Positions 61,301 through 64,000 of a stretch of DNA of 64,000 nucleotides are shown piece after piece. The translations under genes were made by a program, and so were the position numbers. The first letter of the stretch is position 1, and every line of letters starts with the position of its first letter. The notes under the pieces were generated by a model, which was not told where the DNA came from, made no database searches, and saw only the letters and a program-made list of their open reading frames with translations. The DNA comes from Phoebastria nigripes (taxonomy: Eukaryota > Chordata > Aves > Procellariiformes > Diomedeidae). Location of the stretch: assembly GCA_035582835.1 (NCBI GenBank), contig JAYKAV010000444.1, forward strand, positions 432,027 to 496,026, read 5' to 3'.

Positions 61301-64000
61301 ATCTCCTGTTAACTCCTAGTAGCCCCCAAACAGCCAGAGATTTTAAACTATTTGGCACACTTTTCAAGAGAAAAGATGGGAAAGAAACAATGGTCTGTAG
61401 TATCACAACTGCTTTTTCAGAATGGCAAACGTTAGAACATTTATCTAGAGTCAGTAGCCTAGAAAAATGCATACATCATCTTCTGTGCCAGATTTGCTGC
61501 ATATTCTTAAGGAAGGTGTAAGCCATTACCAAACAGTCTAGCCACAAGCTTTGCATTTATAGGACATCTTTGCCTCCTGTGCACCATTTGCAGGTATTCT
61601 TTTCTTTCACAGACTTTAACTTCTACCTATTTCGAAACTTAAATTCTATCCCTCTCTCAGCTCTTCCGTAGAAGTCAAAGTAATATATAATTTTGCTAGC
61701 AAAATACGCAGATCACGTTGGTTGGGAAAGCTGGGCTGGGTGCAGGGCTGCCACAGTGGGGGAAAAGGAAGTCCTACTGCCTTCAGAAGAGGGAAGGGAG
61801 TGACACTCGGCACCGCTGCAACTGTGGGCTGGCACTACTCTGTGCCTGGTTGTGACCTGTGGGTTCCCATAAGAACAGTTATTTTGTAAGGAAGTGAAGA
61901 AAGGAAGAAAAGAACAAAGGCATAAAACATGAATTTTAAAGTCTCTCTTTAGCTTCAAAACTTCCATGCTTCACAGAGTACATTTCTTACTTCAGATTCC
62001 ACAAGTTTGATCCAGCGATTTTCCCCCTTCACAGTCTTAAAAATGCTTTCCATATGTTTTACGTTCTTCTAACATATTTTCCATCTATATAATACATTGT
62101 CTATCATATNTCTATTCAGCCATTTTGTCTAATCAGCAGGACACTCTCTCTGATCCAATAACTGATTTGGCAGCATCAGGCTCAAAGTCCTCTGTTACCT
62201 AGGAGTACTCCTATTACTAAGAGTAATTTGCTAATATACTAAAGGTAGCACTGCAGATGCTGGTGTCCTTGCTTTTGCAATATTAATTAGTAAGAATCAT
62301 ATTCCACAATGCTCTAGGTTACAGCTGCCCCAAAACATATGCTTATAATTTCCTCCTGGGTTGAAACTTCTCCAGCATAAATTATTTTCTTGTGATCCCA
62401 ATCTGTGTAAGTGTTCTGGTGCCCAGGACAGTCTGAAGTATATTGGATTGCATTTGTTTCAATTTAGCAGTCCTTGTTGATTAATAGCTCTTAACTCATC
62501 TCCTCATACAATTTCCTCCAAGTATTCAGATAATCCATCTTCCACTGCCAGTGTTAAATAAAAGCATCATCTTCCCTCTAGAGAATATCATGGAGAGGTT
62601 CCTACTCCCCAGAACTAATACAATATTTCATATCTCTGTCTCTTAGCTGTCCTTACCCAAGCCATCCACAGCCTAATGAACTTCTGCTCCCAGATCATTC
62701 CCTTTCGGGAGCTTTTCATCCTCTAGATCATTCTGTGCAGAACAGACACTTAGAGGTCCTAATAGGGAAATAACTGGTTTACTCTGGTTTGGTCATTGGT
62801 ACCAAAACCAATAGAGAACATCTCAGGCTCAGACACGGAAGCAGGTGGCAGGGCATGGAAGTACTGTGAGAAGAACAGGACATTTCAAGCATGTCCTGCC
62901 ACCCCCTGGCTGCCTTCCAGACCCACAGCGATTCTGCAACTACAGTCACATGAGGTCTCCCCTTGGAGCACATGGGCCATGAACCACTTCCTCTATGTTA
63001 CCTTGCAACTTACTGCTTTCCACACTTAACACAATGCCAGACAGACAACTTCTTAATATAACCTCTCAGACAGGTACAGGCTGCTGGCTTCAGTTACTTG
63101 AAGGCAGTCTTCAGAAAAGGAATAAGGTTATATGATGTATCTTGAGTGGGGTCAGTGTGTGGGCTGAGCCAAACACCGATTAATAGTAAACCTATCACAC
63201 AGGGCTGTCACTGGGAAATCACTGCTAGACTGGCAGCAATGTCTGATCGGTGTGAGGTGACTGGTAAGTCACGAGGCGTGAGCACTAGGTCTTGAGATGG
63301 TGAGTTGGGCCTGTATGAAACACTGAACACCCTCATCTCTGACGGACCCAATGATCAGGAAAAACTAGTGCAGGGAAGGATCAGTGGAGCGAAGTGCCTC
63401 CTTGCATCCCCTCTCTGGTGTGGAGGCAGACTGCTGAATTCTCCTTTCAGGCTAAACTTCAAAATGCTTCTTCCCTGTTTCTTTTCTGATGTCTGTTATA
63501 AGAAATACAGAAGCATGTTCTCATTCTCTGACTAATGCTGAGTGTGTAGGAACATAAATCAGCTCCAGATATGGCTCTGCTATTCCAAAGGTCTTCACAC
63601 AAAGGCACGCATTACTCAATAGCACTGTGGTGGATTTAACATGTAAAAATTAGAGATGGGGCAAAGACCTACAGTTCAGATTAGTGATCTGTGTGCCCCT
63701 AAAATGAGGAATTTTTTTAGTTCAAATGTAAAGGACATAATAAATAAGCCAGTAGAGTACTTATGAGCTTGCTCTTGAGGTCTGAGGCTTGAAATTGGAG
63801 GTGGCTCAGTAAGCTGGTGAAGTCAGAACGCCACTTTCCAGGTTTTTTACATTAGTTTTTTTCCTCAGCTCCTGCTCAAGTACACTGAAGTAGAAAGCAT
63901 GGCACCCTCTGGAATCAATTTCTTAGTCTGTCATTTGGGAACTGTTTTAAATGCTAAAAATCCCAAAGAAGTACACTAGGACAGCTTCTGGGAGACTGTG
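58376..64000. other. Intergenic or non-coding DNA
   Basis: Chance frames are all under 90 codons. Isolated N bases occur near 58,778, 60,042 and 62,110. I recognise no exon, RNA gene or young transposon. Old, unrecognisable repeats are likely. Confidence 0.5.

Noticed and set aside
1..64000. CRISPR arrays, phage or bacterial operons, rRNA genes, endogenous retroviruses
   Set aside because: No regularly spaced repeats, no compact gene clusters with ribosome-binding sites, no rRNA-like segments and no LTR pair or retroviral protein frame were seen on either strand.

Overview
The window reads as nuclear DNA of a bird, or at least a sauropsid. It carries several fragments of the avian/reptilian CR1 LINE, a few old MIR-type tRNA-derived SINEs, sparse short microsatellites and a single CpG island in otherwise AT-rich DNA. 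I see no bacterial gene organisation, phage, plasmid, CRISPR array, rRNA or tRNA gene. Nearly all of it is intron or intergenic DNA, and most open frames are chance frames.

Layout. (1) 1-11,343: AT-rich DNA with one ancient CR1 fragment (about 3,462-3,655), a compound TA/TG microsatellite, a small GC-rich patch near 8,940-9,150 and a 25-N gap squeezed between poly-T and poly-A (10,513-10,572). (2) 11,344-45,293: probably one minus-strand gene. Its promoter is the CpG island at about 44,890-45,640, and a 40-codon first coding exon lies at 45,174-45,293 with a consensus GTGAGT donor. The best internal exon is 17,428-17,571. By eye I could assemble a chain with GT-AG ends and matching phases at every junction: 45,293-45,174, 24,215-24,164, 17,571-17,428, 13,197-13,148, 12,778-12,654 and 11,585-11,366. 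It ends in TAA with AATAAA 17 bases later, and adds up to 711 nt (236 residues plus stop). I do not recognise the protein. Two small exons also have a second open frame, so the chain is a hypothesis. (3) The introns hold a CR1 3' end (26,505-26,936), MIR-like fragments, and an AT-rich repeat followed by a G-quadruplex-prone tract and a CR1 tail (37,310-37,772). (4) 45,650-64,000: upstream or intergenic DNA with a MIR-like SINE (51,062-51,212), a decayed CR1 reverse-transcriptase segment (57,070-57,850, minus) and a tRNA-derived SINE (about 58,225-58,375, minus).

I looked for an undescribed system and did not find one I can support. The items most worth checking are the identity of the minus-strand gene, its competing exon frames, the homopolymer-flanked gap and the 37.3-37.8 kb composite. 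Exon calls other than the first coding exon and 17,428-17,571 are tentative, since splice sites were judged by eye without alignment or transcript data.
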